DNA from: CAVQRB01 sp963715055
Lineage (GTDB): Bacteria; Pseudomonadota; Alphaproteobacteria; Rhodobacterales; Rhodobacteraceae
Assembly: GCA_963715055.1 (NCBI GenBank)
Contig: CAVQRB010000001.1
Location: 434,001-498,000, forward strand
Length of the DNA stretch: 64,000 nt
Direction of reading: 5' to 3'
Shown here: positions 38,109 through 46,773 of the stretch, in pieces
Layout: every line of letters starts with the position of its first letter
Numbering within the stretch: the stretch's first letter is position 1
Notes under the pieces: generated by a model
Seen by the model: only the letters and a program-made list of their open reading frames with translations
The model's database searches: none
What the model was told of the DNA's origin: nothing
Translations under genes and position numbers: made by a program

Positions 38109-38530
38109 GTCGATTTCCGGGTCGCGAGCAACAGGCTGGTCTCACTGGCGCTGACCCCGTCGAGCTTGCGGACCCGGGTCAGGACCTGGTCGAAATCCTC
38201 GAGCGTCGCGGTGCCGATCTCCACGATCACGTCCCATCGGCCATTGGTGGAATAGACCTGTCGCATCTCCGGCATCCCGTTCAACTGCCGGATGATGCGG
38301 TCCGTGCCGCGCCCCTCGATCGCAATCATCATCAGCCCGCGCACCGGGTCGCGCAGCACGTCCTCCTTGGTCACGACGGAAAAGCCAAGAATGTCGCCGC
38401 GCTCCTGCAGCTTCGCAAGGCGCGTGCGCACCGTCGCCCGTGTCAGGTCCAGCCTGAGCGCAAGATCGGAAAGCGAGAGCCGCCCGTCATGGCGCAACAG
38501 GCTGACAAGAGATTTGTCCGTTTCGTCCAA
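38105..38530 (-). CDS. Lrp/AsnC family transcriptional regulator
   Basis: A 141-residue regulator. The N-terminal winged helix reads LLRHDGRLSLSDLALRLDLTRATVRTRLAKLQERGDILGF; the C-terminal half is the RAM ligand-binding domain with the acidic GRWDVIVEIG part. It probably starts at TTG 38530. It is divergent from arginase with 109 bases between the starts, where a perfect palindrome lies, so it likely controls the arginine pathway and itself, with an amino acid as effector. This link is inferred from position. Confidence 0.92.
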   Translation of the reverse strand: MDETDKSLVSLLRHDGRLSLSDLALRLDLTRATVRTRLAKLQERGDILGFSVVTKEDVLRDPVRGLMMIAIEGRGTDRIIRQLNGMPEMRQVYSTNGRWDVIVEIGTATLEDFDQVLTRVRKLDGVSASETSLLLATRKST

Positions 38531-38565
38531 GAGTGATTTCCGATATGTATAAAACTAGATCATAT

Positions 38566-38580
38566 CGATCATTATGATCG
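38566..38580. promoter_or_regulatory. Perfect palindrome CGATCATTATGATCG in the regulator/arginase gap
   Basis: A 15-base palindrome (CGATCAT-T-ATGATCG) 60 bases upstream of the arginase start and 36 bases from the regulator start, within an AT-rich stretch with overlapping GATC elements. Its position and type suit an Lrp/AsnC operator shared by the two divergent promoters. Confidence 0.5.
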
Positions 38581-38639
38581 CTTCCATATGACCCGAACTG
38601 ATCGATACTGCAATCGAAACTGATATCCGGAGAGACCAG

Positions 38640-39560
38640 ATGACCCAGCAGAACTGCATCCTGATCGGCGCCCCCGTGGACAGCGGCAAACGCCGCGCCG
38701 GTTGCCTAATGGGCCCGGACGCCTATCGCACCGCCGGTCTGAAGCGGGCGCTGGAAAACCTCGGCCATACCGTCGAAGACAGGGGCAACGTGGCCCCTAC
38801 CCCCTTCACGCCCAAGCCGCATCCCAAGATCCATGCGCTTGAGGAAACCATCGGCTGGACCGAAGCCCTTGCCGAGGCCGCCGAGGCGGGGCTGGCGGAT
38901 GGGCTGCCTATTTTCATGGGCGGGGATCATTCCCTGTCGCTCGGCACGGTGCTGGGCGCGATGCGCCATGCGGACAGCCTGGGCCGCCCGCTCTTCGTGC
39001 TCTGGCTGGATGCACACAGCGACTTCCACACGCCCCACTCCACCGAAAGCGGCAACCTGCATGGGACACCCTTGGGCTATGTGACGGGGCGCGAGGGATT
39101 CGACGGCTTTCCAGAGATCGCCAAGCCCCTGCCGCAGGGCAATATCGCCGTCATCGGGCTGCGCTCGGTCGATGCCGATGAGCGCGCCGCGCTGCAACAG
39201 ACGACGATTCAGCGCGTGGACATGCGCGAGATCGACGAGACCGGAATTGCCAGCCCGTTGTCGGCCTTTCTAAGTCGTGTCGAAGCGGCGAACGGCATGC
39301 TGCATGTCTCGCTCGATGTGGATTTCCTCGATCCCGCCGTGGCGCCCGCCGTGGGAACCACCGTGCCGGGAGGAGCTACGATCCGCGAAGGCCACCTGGT
39401 GATGGAGATGCTGCATGACAGCGAATTGATGACCTCGCTCGATCTGGTGGAACTGAACCCTTTTCTGGACGAGCGCGGCCGCACCGCGCAGGTGATGGTT
39501 GACCTGGCCGCCTCGGCGCTCGGCCGCATGGTCTTTGACCGCCCGACACGCGCCTATTGA
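38640..39560 (+). CDS. rocF: Arginase
   Basis: A 306-residue ureohydrolase that splits arginine into ornithine and urea. All metal-binding motifs of arginase are intact: GGDHSLSLG (D96, H97), LDAHSDFHTP (D124, H126, D128, H130) and SLDVDFLDPAVAP (D226, D228). The start ATG has a GGAGA site six to seven bases upstream. It is followed by ornithine cyclodeaminase, so arginine can go to ornithine, then proline. The regulator is the divergent Lrp-type gene. Agmatinase is the main alternative, but the length and the motifs favour arginase. Confidence 0.95.
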   Translation: MTQQNCILIGAPVDSGKRRAGCLMGPDAYRTAGLKRALENLGHTVEDRGNVAPTPFTPKPHPKIHALEETIGWTEALAEAAEAGLADGLPIFMGGDHSLSLGTVLGAMRHADSLGRPLFVLWLDAHSDFHTPHSTESGNLHGTPLGYVTGREGFDGFPEIAKPLPQGNIAVIGLRSVDADERAALQQTTIQRVDMREIDETGIASPLSAFLSRVEAANGMLHVSLDVDFLDPAVAPAVGTTVPGGATIREGHLVMEMLHDSELMTSLDLVELNPFLDERGRTAQVMVDLAASALGRMVFDRPTRAY

Positions 39561-39610
39561 TCAAGCGTCACCTGAGCCAACCCTTACCCATGCCGACGAA
39601 AGTGCCCGCC

Positions 39611-40660
39611 ATGACCACGCTTCACCCTTCCGACAAGGCGCTTGTACCTTTCGTTTCCGTTGACCACATGATGCGCCTCGTGCATCACATCGGCATCGAA
39701 GACATGCTGCGCGGGCTTGCGGAGTACATCGAGGCCGATTTCCGCCGCTGGCAGCTTTTCGACAAGACGCCGCGCATCGCGAGCCATTCCGCCGAAGGGG
39801 TGATCGAGTTGATGCCGACCTCGGACGGCGAGGTATACGGATTCAAATACGTGAACGGCCACCCCAAGAACACCGCCGAAGGCTTGCAGACCGTCACCGC
39901 CTTCGGCCTGCTTGCCGATGTCGCCAGCGGCTATCCGGTTCTGCTGTCGGAGATGACCCTGCTCACCGCGATGCGCACGGCGGCCACCTCGGCCTTGGTG
40001 GCGCGGGTGCTGGCGCCGAAGAACGCCCGCTGCATGGCGATGATCGGCAATGGCGCGCAGTCGGAATTCCAGAGCCTCGCCATGAAGGCGGTTTGCGGCA
40101 TCTCCGAGGTGCGGCTTTTCGACATCGACCCGAAGGCGACGGCGAAATGTGCGGCAAATCTGGCTGGCATGGGGCTCACCGTTACGCAATGCGCGACGCC
40201 CGAGGAGGCGATCATGGGCGCTCAGATCATCACCACCTGCACCGCCGACAAGCAATATGCGACGATCCTGACGGATAACATGGTGGGGGCCGGCGTGCAC
40301 ATCAACGCCATCGGCGGCGACTGCCCGGGCAAGACGGAACTGGCGCCCGCGATCCTTCACCGCGCCGACATTTTCGTAGAGTTTCCGGAACAGACGCGGA
40401 TCGAGGGCGAAATTCAGCAACTTGCCCCTGACCATCCGGTGACGGAGATCTGGCAGGTGCTGAGCGGAACGGCAAGGGGACGTGTGTCGCCGTCGCAGAT
40501 CACGCTTTTTGATTCCGTGGGCTTCGCGATCGAGGATTTCAGCGCCCTGCGCTATGTGCGCGACCGCATCGCAGGCACTGGCTTTTTCCACCCGCTCGAC
40601 CTTCTGGCCGATCCGGACGATCCGCGCGATCTCTTCGGGATGCTGCAGCGGGCCGGCTGA
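39611..40660 (+). CDS. ocd: Ornithine cyclodeaminase
   Basis: A 349-residue NAD-dependent enzyme that turns ornithine into proline and ammonia. The Rossmann motif lies around MAMIGNGAQSEFQSLAM (about residues 140-156), followed by a binding stretch and the C-terminal DSVGFAIEDFSALRYV. The frame is open from 39557, overlapping arginase; the ATG at 39611 gives the family's usual length. It is the second gene of the arginine operon. Confidence 0.92.
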   Translation: MTTLHPSDKALVPFVSVDHMMRLVHHIGIEDMLRGLAEYIEADFRRWQLFDKTPRIASHSAEGVIELMPTSDGEVYGFKYVNGHPKNTAEGLQTVTAFGLLADVASGYPVLLSEMTLLTAMRTAATSALVARVLAPKNARCMAMIGNGAQSEFQSLAMKAVCGISEVRLFDIDPKATAKCAANLAGMGLTVTQCATPEEAIMGAQIITTCTADKQYATILTDNMVGAGVHINAIGGDCPGKTELAPAILHRADIFVEFPEQTRIEGEIQQLAPDHPVTEIWQVLSGTARGRVSPSQITLFDSVGFAIEDFSALRYVRDRIAGTGFFHPLDLLADPDDPRDLFGMLQRAG

Positions 40661-40664
40661 CCGA

Positions 40665-41816
40665 TCACGACGCCTTGGTCACGTCATATCCGTAGAGCCA
40701 ATTGAACTGGCGCATCATCAGGCCAGGCGCGATCCGGCTCCCGAGCCTCAAGGCGGTATGCGCCGCCAGCCGGAGCGGCCCCTGCGGCAGGTGGTATTTC
40801 CAGGCATTGCCGTTCGCGGCCGCGATGACCCGCGCGGCGCGAGGTTTGCGCAGGGCTTCGTACTGCGCGAGCGGTTTGCCCTCGGCCACGGTCCGCGCCA
40901 GCACCCAGGCATCCTCGAGCGCCAGATTGGCCCCCTGCGCCAGAAACGGCAGGGTCGGATGCGCGGCATCACCAAGAAGCGCCACGCCACCGCGCGCCCA
41001 GACAGGTGCCACCTCGTGCCGGAAGAGCCCCCAGAGGTTGACCCGCTCGACGCGCTCAAGAAGCTCTGCGACGGGCCCTGTCACATCCGCGAAAGCGGCG
41101 CGCAGGTTGGCCGGATCATCCGCATGGTGCCAGCCCTCGTCTGCCCAGGCATCGCGTTCCTGAACCGCCACAAGGTTGATCAGACGACCACCGCGCAGCG
41201 GGTAACTCACGATGTGGCGCCCGGGCGCCATGGTGACCCGCGCCTCGGGCGCGGCATCGCTGGCGGGCACAAGCGCCCGCCAGGCGACCTGTCCGGTGAA
41301 AAAGGGCTTCGCCTCCGGCAGCAGCGCCCTGCGGCCCACCGAATGCAGGCCGTCGGCACAGACGATGAGTTCCGCACGCGCTTGACTGCCGTCGGCGAAC
41401 CGGACCTGCGGCGGGTCGCCCGGCGAGATCTGCGTGGCCTGGGCGCCCAGCGTCACGCTCACATTCGCCTGCCGCGCAGATCTTTCGAGGAGTGCCACGA
41501 GATCGGCCCGGTGGACAAACAGATAGCGCTGGTGGCGCAAACGTGTGAGGTCGAGCCGCGCAACCTCTCCGGATCTTCGGTAGTCGGCAAGGACCACTGC
41601 CTGCGCTTCCACCGCGCCGGAGCGCAACAAGGCCTCCTCCAGCCCGAGCGCCCGCAGAACCGCAAGCCCGTTCGGGCTGATCTGCAATCCAGCGCCGACT
41701 TCGGTGATCTCTGTCGCGCGCTCGCAGAGCGTTACGGCCACACCCGATTTGGCCAGCGCCGTGGCGACCGCCAGCCCGCCAATGCCGCCGCCGATGACAA
41801 TTGCATTCCGGATCAT
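40665..41816 (-). CDS. FAD-dependent monooxygenase, salicylate hydroxylase-like
   Basis: A 383-residue aromatic-ring hydroxylase of the p-hydroxybenzoate/salicylate class. The FAD dinucleotide motif IGGGIGGLAVATAL is at residues 7-20, the DG motif is CADGLHSVGR, and the second FAD motif is LLGDAAHPTLPF. The C-terminus has no additional domain. It converges with ornithine cyclodeaminase, whose stop is four bases away, and lies downstream of dksA. A terminator hairpin separates it from dksA. The substrate is unknown. Confidence 0.92.
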   Translation of the reverse strand: MIRNAIVIGGGIGGLAVATALAKSGVAVTLCERATEITEVGAGLQISPNGLAVLRALGLEEALLRSGAVEAQAVVLADYRRSGEVARLDLTRLRHQRYLFVHRADLVALLERSARQANVSVTLGAQATQISPGDPPQVRFADGSQARAELIVCADGLHSVGRRALLPEAKPFFTGQVAWRALVPASDAAPEARVTMAPGRHIVSYPLRGGRLINLVAVQERDAWADEGWHHADDPANLRAAFADVTGPVAELLERVERVNLWGLFRHEVAPVWARGGVALLGDAAHPTLPFLAQGANLALEDAWVLARTVAEGKPLAQYEALRKPRAARVIAAANGNAWKYHLPQGPLRLAAHTALRLGSRIAPGLMMRQFNWLYGYDVTKAS

Positions 41817-41825
41817 GCCGTTCCT

Positions 41826-41867
41826 TCAAAACGAAAGCGCCACAGGGCTCTTCGCCCGGGCGCTTTC
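41826..41867 (-). terminator. Rho-independent terminator downstream of dksA
   Basis: On the minus strand, GAAAGCGCC pairs with GGCGCTTTC (nine bases, perfect) with an inner GGGC/GCCC pair, followed by G and TTTT. It lies just past the dksA stop and ahead of the monooxygenase start. Confidence 0.8.
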
Positions 41868-41889
41868 AATCATAACTCTCTTGCGGCGA

Positions 41890-42312
41890 TCAATCGTCGC
41901 GATGGACTTTCTCACGCCGTTCGTGACGCTCCTGCGCCTCGAGGCTCATCGTGGCGATCGGGCGCGCATCGAGTCTCTTGAGCGAAATCGGCTCACCTGT
42001 CACGCTGCAATATCCGAACTCTCCGTCCTCGATCCGGCGCAGCGCCGCGTCGATCTTGCTGACCAGCTTGCGTTGCCGATCGCGGGTGCGCAATTCAAGC
42101 GCCCGGTCGGTCTCCTCGGAAGCTCGGTCCGCTACATCGGGAATGTTCCGGGTGCCATCCTGAAGCCCCTCGATCGTATCCCGACTGCCGGCCAGCAATT
42201 CGGCCCGCCAGGTCAGAAGCTTGCGGCGAAAGTACTCGACTTGCCGGTCGTTCATGAACGGCTCATCCTCCGCCGGCGTGTAATCCGCTGGCAGGAAATT
42301 ATCCTGTTTCAT
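41890..42312 (-). CDS. dksA: DksA-type RNA polymerase-binding regulator
   Basis: A 140-residue regulator that binds in the polymerase secondary channel with ppGpp. The N-terminal part is a coiled coil whose tip has the functional D-x-x-D-x-A pattern, D59, D62 and A64. The C-terminal zinc finger region has just one cysteine, C102 (YCSVTGEPI), where classic DksA has four; the other positions read TMSLEAQ. This matches single-cysteine DksA reported from Rhodobacter. The ATG at 42312 has GAGGG upstream; the ORF extends eleven codons more. It is divergent from moxR. Confidence 0.94.
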   Translation of the reverse strand: MKQDNFLPADYTPAEDEPFMNDRQVEYFRRKLLTWRAELLAGSRDTIEGLQDGTRNIPDVADRASEETDRALELRTRDRQRKLVSKIDAALRRIEDGEFGYCSVTGEPISLKRLDARPIATMSLEAQERHERREKVHRDD

Positions 42313-42324
42313 TTGCTTACCCTC

Positions 42325-42339
42325 AACGTGGCTCACGTT
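42325..42339. promoter_or_regulatory. Palindrome AACGTG-GCT-CACGTT before dksA
   Basis: A six-base perfect inverted repeat with a three-base spacer, 13 bases upstream of the dksA start codon. It could be an operator or, on the transcript, a leader hairpin controlling dksA translation. The binder is unknown. Confidence 0.35.
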
Positions 42340-42483
42340 ATCCATACGCTCACTGTCCCTAGGCCAAGTGCCCCCCGGTTCGAGTGCATCTAACGCACGG
42401 TTTCCCGATTGTCACTACACAATGCGGTCGTTATCCCGTTAAAAGCGAAACAGAATTGTGACCGGCAAGGGGTTAAGCCAGCT

Positions 42484-43323
42484 ATGAAATTTCAAGGCAC
42501 CGCGGAGTATGTCGCCACCGATGACCTGACCATTGCCGTGAATGCGGCGGTGACGCTGGAACGGCCCTTGCTGGTCAAGGGCGAGCCCGGCACCGGCAAG
42601 ACCGAACTTGCGCGCCAGGTCAGCCTGTCGCTCGGTCTGCCGATGATCGAGTGGAACATCAAGTCGACGACCCGTGCCCAGCAGGGGCTTTATGAATACG
42701 ATGCCGTCAGCCGTCTGCGCGACAGCCAGCTCGGCGAGGAGCGTGTCCATGACGTCAAGAATTACATCCGCAAGGGCAAGCTCTGGGAGGCCTTCGAGGC
42801 GGACCGGAAGACCGTGCTGCTGATCGACGAGATCGACAAGGCGGACATCGAGTTTCCCAATGATTTGTTGCAGGAACTCGACCAGATGGAGTTCTTCGTC
42901 TACGAGACCGGCGAAACGATCCGCGCCCGGCACCGCCCCATCGTCATCATCACCTCGAACAACGAAAAGGAGCTGCCCGACGCCTTCCTGCGGCGCTGCT
43001 TCTTTCACTACATCCGCTTTCCCGACATCGACACGCTGCGGCGCATCGTCGAGGTGCATCACCCCGGCATCAAGGATGCGCTTCTGACCACGGCCCTTAC
43101 GCAGTTCTACGAGATTCGCGACCAGGCAGGCCTCAAGAAGAAGCCCTCCACCTCGGAAGTTCTGGACTGGCTGAAACTGCTTCTGGCCGAAGACATGACG
43201 GCGGAAGATCTAAAGTCTTCCGGCAAGAACGCCCTGCCCAAGCTGCACGGTGCCCTGCTCAAGAATGAACAGGACGTCCATCTCTTTGAAAGACTTGCGT
43301 TTCTCGCCCGAAGCGGCAGGTAG
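42484..43323 (+). CDS. MoxR family AAA+ ATPase
   Basis: A 279-residue AAA+ ATPase. Walker A is VKGEPGTGKTELA (G33 to T40), Walker B is VLLIDEIDKAD, sensor 1 is IITSNNEKELPDAFLRRCFF. MoxR proteins act as chaperones with VWA partner proteins, helping metal enzymes mature; CoxD is the carboxydotrophic relative. A CoxE-like VWA gene lies 2.2 kb downstream on the same strand. The open frame continues to 42409, but the ATG at 42484 starts the conserved part. It is the first gene of a five- or six-gene series. Confidence 0.93.
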   Translation: MKFQGTAEYVATDDLTIAVNAAVTLERPLLVKGEPGTGKTELARQVSLSLGLPMIEWNIKSTTRAQQGLYEYDAVSRLRDSQLGEERVHDVKNYIRKGKLWEAFEADRKTVLLIDEIDKADIEFPNDLLQELDQMEFFVYETGETIRARHRPIVIITSNNEKELPDAFLRRCFFHYIRFPDIDTLRRIVEVHHPGIKDALLTTALTQFYEIRDQAGLKKKPSTSEVLDWLKLLLAEDMTAEDLKSSGKNALPKLHGALLKNEQDVHLFERLAFLARSGR

Positions 43324-43442
43324 GATACGGGCCTTGTTTTTGCCGCAATTGCCACGAATTTGCCTTATTTGACCTCTAGCCTTTAGGCGTGCGTCGGCAA
43401 TAAGATCGGCGGTAGAGGCATAACCAGACAGGCAAGGCAGGC

Positions 43443-43898
43443 ATGACGCAGACGGCCGCATTCACTGTCCGACCCTTGCGGGCCACGGACAAGGCGCAGT
43501 GGTCCGCACTTTGGACAGGCTATCTCGCCTATTACGAGACGTCGCGGCCGCAGGCGATCTTTGATCTCTATTTCGACAGATTGCTTGGGGATGACCCGCA
43601 GGATTTCAACGGACTCGTCGCTGAAAGCGACGGCAGGCTGGTAGGGCTCACGCATTACCTCTTTCATCGCCATGGCTGGTCGGAGGCGAATACCTGTTAC
43701 CTGCAGGACCTCTACGCCGATCCATCCAGGCGCGGACAGGGCGTCGGCCGCGCGCTGATCGAGGCGGTATACGCCGCCGCAGATGCCGCCGGCGTGCCCA
43801 CCGTCTATTGGCTGACGCAGGACTTCAACAGCACCGCGCGCCGCCTTTACGACCGGATCGGGGTCAAGACACCGTTCATCCGGTACAACCGTTCATGA
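43443..43898 (+). CDS. GNAT family N-acetyltransferase
   Basis: A 151-residue acetyltransferase. Motif A is LQDLYADPSRRGQGVGRALIEAVY (about residues 88-110), with RxxGxG for acetyl-CoA. Motif B is in VYWLTQDFNSTARRLYDRIG. Its ATGA overlap with the next gene, the DUF2927 lipoprotein, shows coupling. The substrate is unknown. Confidence 0.9.
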   Translation: MTQTAAFTVRPLRATDKAQWSALWTGYLAYYETSRPQAIFDLYFDRLLGDDPQDFNGLVAESDGRLVGLTHYLFHRHGWSEANTCYLQDLYADPSRRGQGVGRALIEAVYAAADAAGVPTVYWLTQDFNSTARRLYDRIGVKTPFIRYNRS

Positions 43899-45259
43899 AG
43901 CCGAGGGTCCTCCTCGCACTGGTGATGCTGCTTAACGCCTGCATGCCCGTCTCCCAAAGCGGCACCGCAACACGGGCCGTGATAGCGGAAAGCAGCCTGC
44001 CACCGATGAAGACCTTCGGCCTTGCCGCAGCACCGAGACCGGCGATTTCCAACGACGATCTCATTCGTGATTTTCTCGAATTGTCCTTCGAGATGGAAAG
44101 TGGGCGTGCCTTGCCGGTGTTCACCCGGTTCGAAGGGCCCATCACCCTGCGCGTCACCGGATCTCCGCCACCTACATTATCTGGCGATCTGCGCGCCCTG
44201 CTCACGCGCTTGCGGGCGGAAGCGGGCATTCCGATCACCACCACGACCTCGGCATCGGCCAACATCACCATCGAAGCCGTGCCGCGCCAGTCGATCAAGC
44301 GGGTCCTGCCGCAGGCCGCCTGCTTCGTGGCGCCGAATGTAGGCTCCCTGGCCGATTACCGCAGCGCCCGCCGCAGCCCGCGCACCAACTGGACCTTGCT
44401 GGAGACGCGGACGCGCCTCGCGATTTTCCTGCCGAATGACGCCAGCCCGCAGGAAGTGCGCGACTGCCTCCACGAGGAACTCGCCCAGGCGCTCGGGCCG
44501 CTCAACGATCTCTATCGGTTGCCGGACTCGGTCTTCAACGATGACAATGTCCATACGGTTCTGACGGGTTTCGACATGATGATCCTGCGAGCGACATACG
44601 CACCCGAATTGCGATCGGGCATGTCGCGGGCGGAGGTATCACGCAGGCTTCCTGCGGTTTTTGCACGCATCAACCCTGCCGGACGCTATCGCGGCACCCG
44701 TGCGGTCTCGCCGACGCCGCAGGCCTGGAGCGAGGCGATCCAGACAGCCCTCGGCCCCTCCTCGAGCCCTGCGGCCCGGCGCCGCGCCTCAGATGAGGCG
44801 ATCCGCATCGCGGCGCAGAACGGCTGGACCGGCAACCGCCGCGGATTTGCGCATTATGCCAAGGCGCGCTTGTTGCAGTCCACCGACCCTGGGGCGGCGC
44901 GGGCGCAATACGAACTGGCGGACCGCTTCTATGCGCGATCCCCGGACACGCGGCTGCACCGTGCCTATGTCTCCACGCAGTTATCGGCTTATGCGATCTC
45001 GGAGGGCGACGCGGCGCGGGCTCTGGCGCTCATCGAGCCGCATATCGCGGCAGCCCGCGCTTCGCAGAACGCGGCCCTGCTGGCGACGCTTCAGCTTTTG
45101 AAGGCGGAGGCCCTTGCCATGCAAGGACGTATCGCCGAGGCGCGCGCCCTCAGGCTGGACAGTCTGGGATGGGCGCGATACGGCTTTGGCGCTGACTGGG
45201 CGGTGCGCGCGAAACTGAGTGAAATCGCGGCACTCAGCCCCGGTAAAACCCCCGTCTGA
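43895..45259 (+). CDS. DUF2927 domain lipoprotein
   Basis: A 454-residue lipoprotein. The N-terminal signal with lipobox LLNAC puts the modified cysteine at about residue 16. Residues about 55-250 contain the DUF2927 section, with a LHEELAQALGPLNDLYRLPDSVFND core. The C-terminal part is alanine-rich and helical, TPR-like (AQYELADRFY, TRLHRAYVSTQLSAYAI, LALIEPHIAAAR). It begins in the stop of the GNAT gene. The frame reaches back to 43808, but ATG 43895 is the start that gives the lipobox. It acts at the membrane. Confidence 0.85.
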   Translation: MKPRVLLALVMLLNACMPVSQSGTATRAVIAESSLPPMKTFGLAAAPRPAISNDDLIRDFLELSFEMESGRALPVFTRFEGPITLRVTGSPPPTLSGDLRALLTRLRAEAGIPITTTTSASANITIEAVPRQSIKRVLPQAACFVAPNVGSLADYRSARRSPRTNWTLLETRTRLAIFLPNDASPQEVRDCLHEELAQALGPLNDLYRLPDSVFNDDNVHTVLTGFDMMILRATYAPELRSGMSRAEVSRRLPAVFARINPAGRYRGTRAVSPTPQAWSEAIQTALGPSSSPAARRRASDEAIRIAAQNGWTGNRRGFAHYAKARLLQSTDPGAARAQYELADRFYARSPDTRLHRAYVSTQLSAYAISEGDAARALALIEPHIAAARASQNAALLATLQLLKAEALAMQGRIAEARALRLDSLGWARYGFGADWAVRAKLSEIAALSPGKTPV

Positions 45260-45309
45260 CGCCTGACCTGGGCATGAAACAAGGCGGGCACAACAAATGA
45301 TGAGGCCCG

Positions 45310-45477
45310 ATGATAGTCATAATTGGTGCGATTGCCGGGGCGTTGATCGGCGGGATCACGGCGAAGAAACGCAATGGCAACCGCAAGGACATCGCACAAT
45401 ATGCGACCGGCTATGCGATGGCTTTCATGGTGGTTGCAATGATCCTGACCGTGATCCTGGACCGGACGCTGATCTGA
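45310..45477 (+). CDS. Small membrane protein (55 aa) before the VWA gene
   Basis: A 55-residue frame with two hydrophobic segments (residues 1-16, rich in I/G/A, and about 37-54) joined by a basic stretch KKRNGNRKD. GAGG lies eight bases before its ATG. The stop overlaps the GAGGAGGT ribosome site of the VWA gene nine bases further on, so the pair is likely cotranslated. I recall similar proteins at this place in Rhodobacterales; the function is unknown. Confidence 0.72.
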   Translation: MIVIIGAIAGALIGGITAKKRNGNRKDIAQYATGYAMAFMVVAMILTVILDRTLI

Positions 45478-45486
45478 GGAGGTCGC

Positions 45487-46674
45487 ATGTTCCTGCCCTT
45501 CTTCGCCGAATTGCGCAAAGCCGCCGTTCCGGTGTCGCTGCGCGAGTTCCTGGCCTTTCTGGAAGGCATGAAGGCCGGACTGGTCACCTATGACGTGGAG
45601 GCCTTCTATTTTCTGGCGCGCACCACATTGGTCAAGGACGAGCGCAATATCGACAAGTTCGACCGGGCCTTCGCCGCGGCGTTTTCAGGGCTGGAGCAGA
45701 TCAGCGACGAGGCGGTGCTGAACGCGGTCGACATCCCGCGCGACTGGCTCGAGAAAATGGCCGAAAAGCACCTCTCCCCCGAGGAAAAGGCCGAAATCGA
45801 GGCCTTGGGCGGTTTCGACAAGCTTATGGAGACGCTCCGCAAGCGGCTCGAAGAACAAAAAGGCCGGCACCAGGGCGGCAACAAGTGGGTTGGCACCGCC
45901 GGCACCTCGCCTTTCGGGGCCTATGGCTACAACCCCGAGGGCGTGCGCATCGGTCAGGACCGTTCGCGCCATCAGCGCGCGGTGAAGGTCTGGGACAAGC
46001 GGGAGTTCCGGAACCTCGACGATACGGTCGAACTTGGAACGCGCAACATCAAGGTGGCGCTGAAACGCCTGCGCCGCTGGGCACGGGATGGCGCGCAAGA
46101 GGAACTGGATCTCGGCGGTACGATCCGGGCGACGGCGGAGCATGGCTATCTCGACGTAAAGACCCGGCCTGAGCGGCGCAACGCGGTCAAGGTCCTGCTC
46201 TTTCTCGATGTGGGCGGGTCGATGGATCCGCATGTGAAGGTGGTTCAGGAGCTCTTTTCGGCGGCCCGCGTCGAATTCAAGCACATGGAATACTACTACT
46301 TTCACAACTGTCTCTATGAAGGGGTCTGGCGCGACAACCGCCGCCGCTGGGATGCGCAGATCCCGACCCACGAGGTGCTGCACACCTATGGCTCGGACTA
46401 CCGCTGCATCTTCGTGGGCGATGCCTCCATGTCGCCTTATGAGGTCGCCTATCCCGGTGGCGCGTCAGAACACTGGAACGCGGAAAGCGGTGCGACCTGG
46501 CTCGCGCGGATCCGCGCGCAATGGCCCGCAACGCTCTGGATCAACCCGGTGCCGGAGAAATACTGGTCCTACACCCAATCGATCGGCATGATCCAGGAGG
46601 TGATCGGCCCCGAGCGCATGGTGCCCATGACCCTGTCGGGCATCGAAAAAGGCATGAAACTGCTGGGACGGTGA
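45487..46674 (+). CDS. CoxE-like VWA domain protein
   Basis: A 395-residue VWA protein of the CoxE branch, partner of MoxR-type ATPases. The N-terminal part is helical and charged. The VWA domain starts near residue 235. Its MIDAS site reads DVGGS at residues 241-245, a serine-to-glycine change from DxSxS. Conserved later parts are YYYFHNCLYEGVW and YRCIFVGDASMSPYEV. The GAGGAGGT site, ten bases upstream, fixes the ATG. It belongs to the moxR series. Confidence 0.92.
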   Translation: MFLPFFAELRKAAVPVSLREFLAFLEGMKAGLVTYDVEAFYFLARTTLVKDERNIDKFDRAFAAAFSGLEQISDEAVLNAVDIPRDWLEKMAEKHLSPEEKAEIEALGGFDKLMETLRKRLEEQKGRHQGGNKWVGTAGTSPFGAYGYNPEGVRIGQDRSRHQRAVKVWDKREFRNLDDTVELGTRNIKVALKRLRRWARDGAQEELDLGGTIRATAEHGYLDVKTRPERRNAVKVLLFLDVGGSMDPHVKVVQELFSAARVEFKHMEYYYFHNCLYEGVWRDNRRRWDAQIPTHEVLHTYGSDYRCIFVGDASMSPYEVAYPGGASEHWNAESGATWLARIRAQWPATLWINPVPEKYWSYTQSIGMIQEVIGPERMVPMTLSGIEKGMKLLGR

Positions 46675-46773
46675 GGCCACCCGCCTGCCTGCGGCACCGC
46701 ACGTTCGAGGCTTCTGCTTCACAATCGGTCGATCCGACTTGCCGCGGGCCGGTCTCTCCCCCATATCTTGCGC

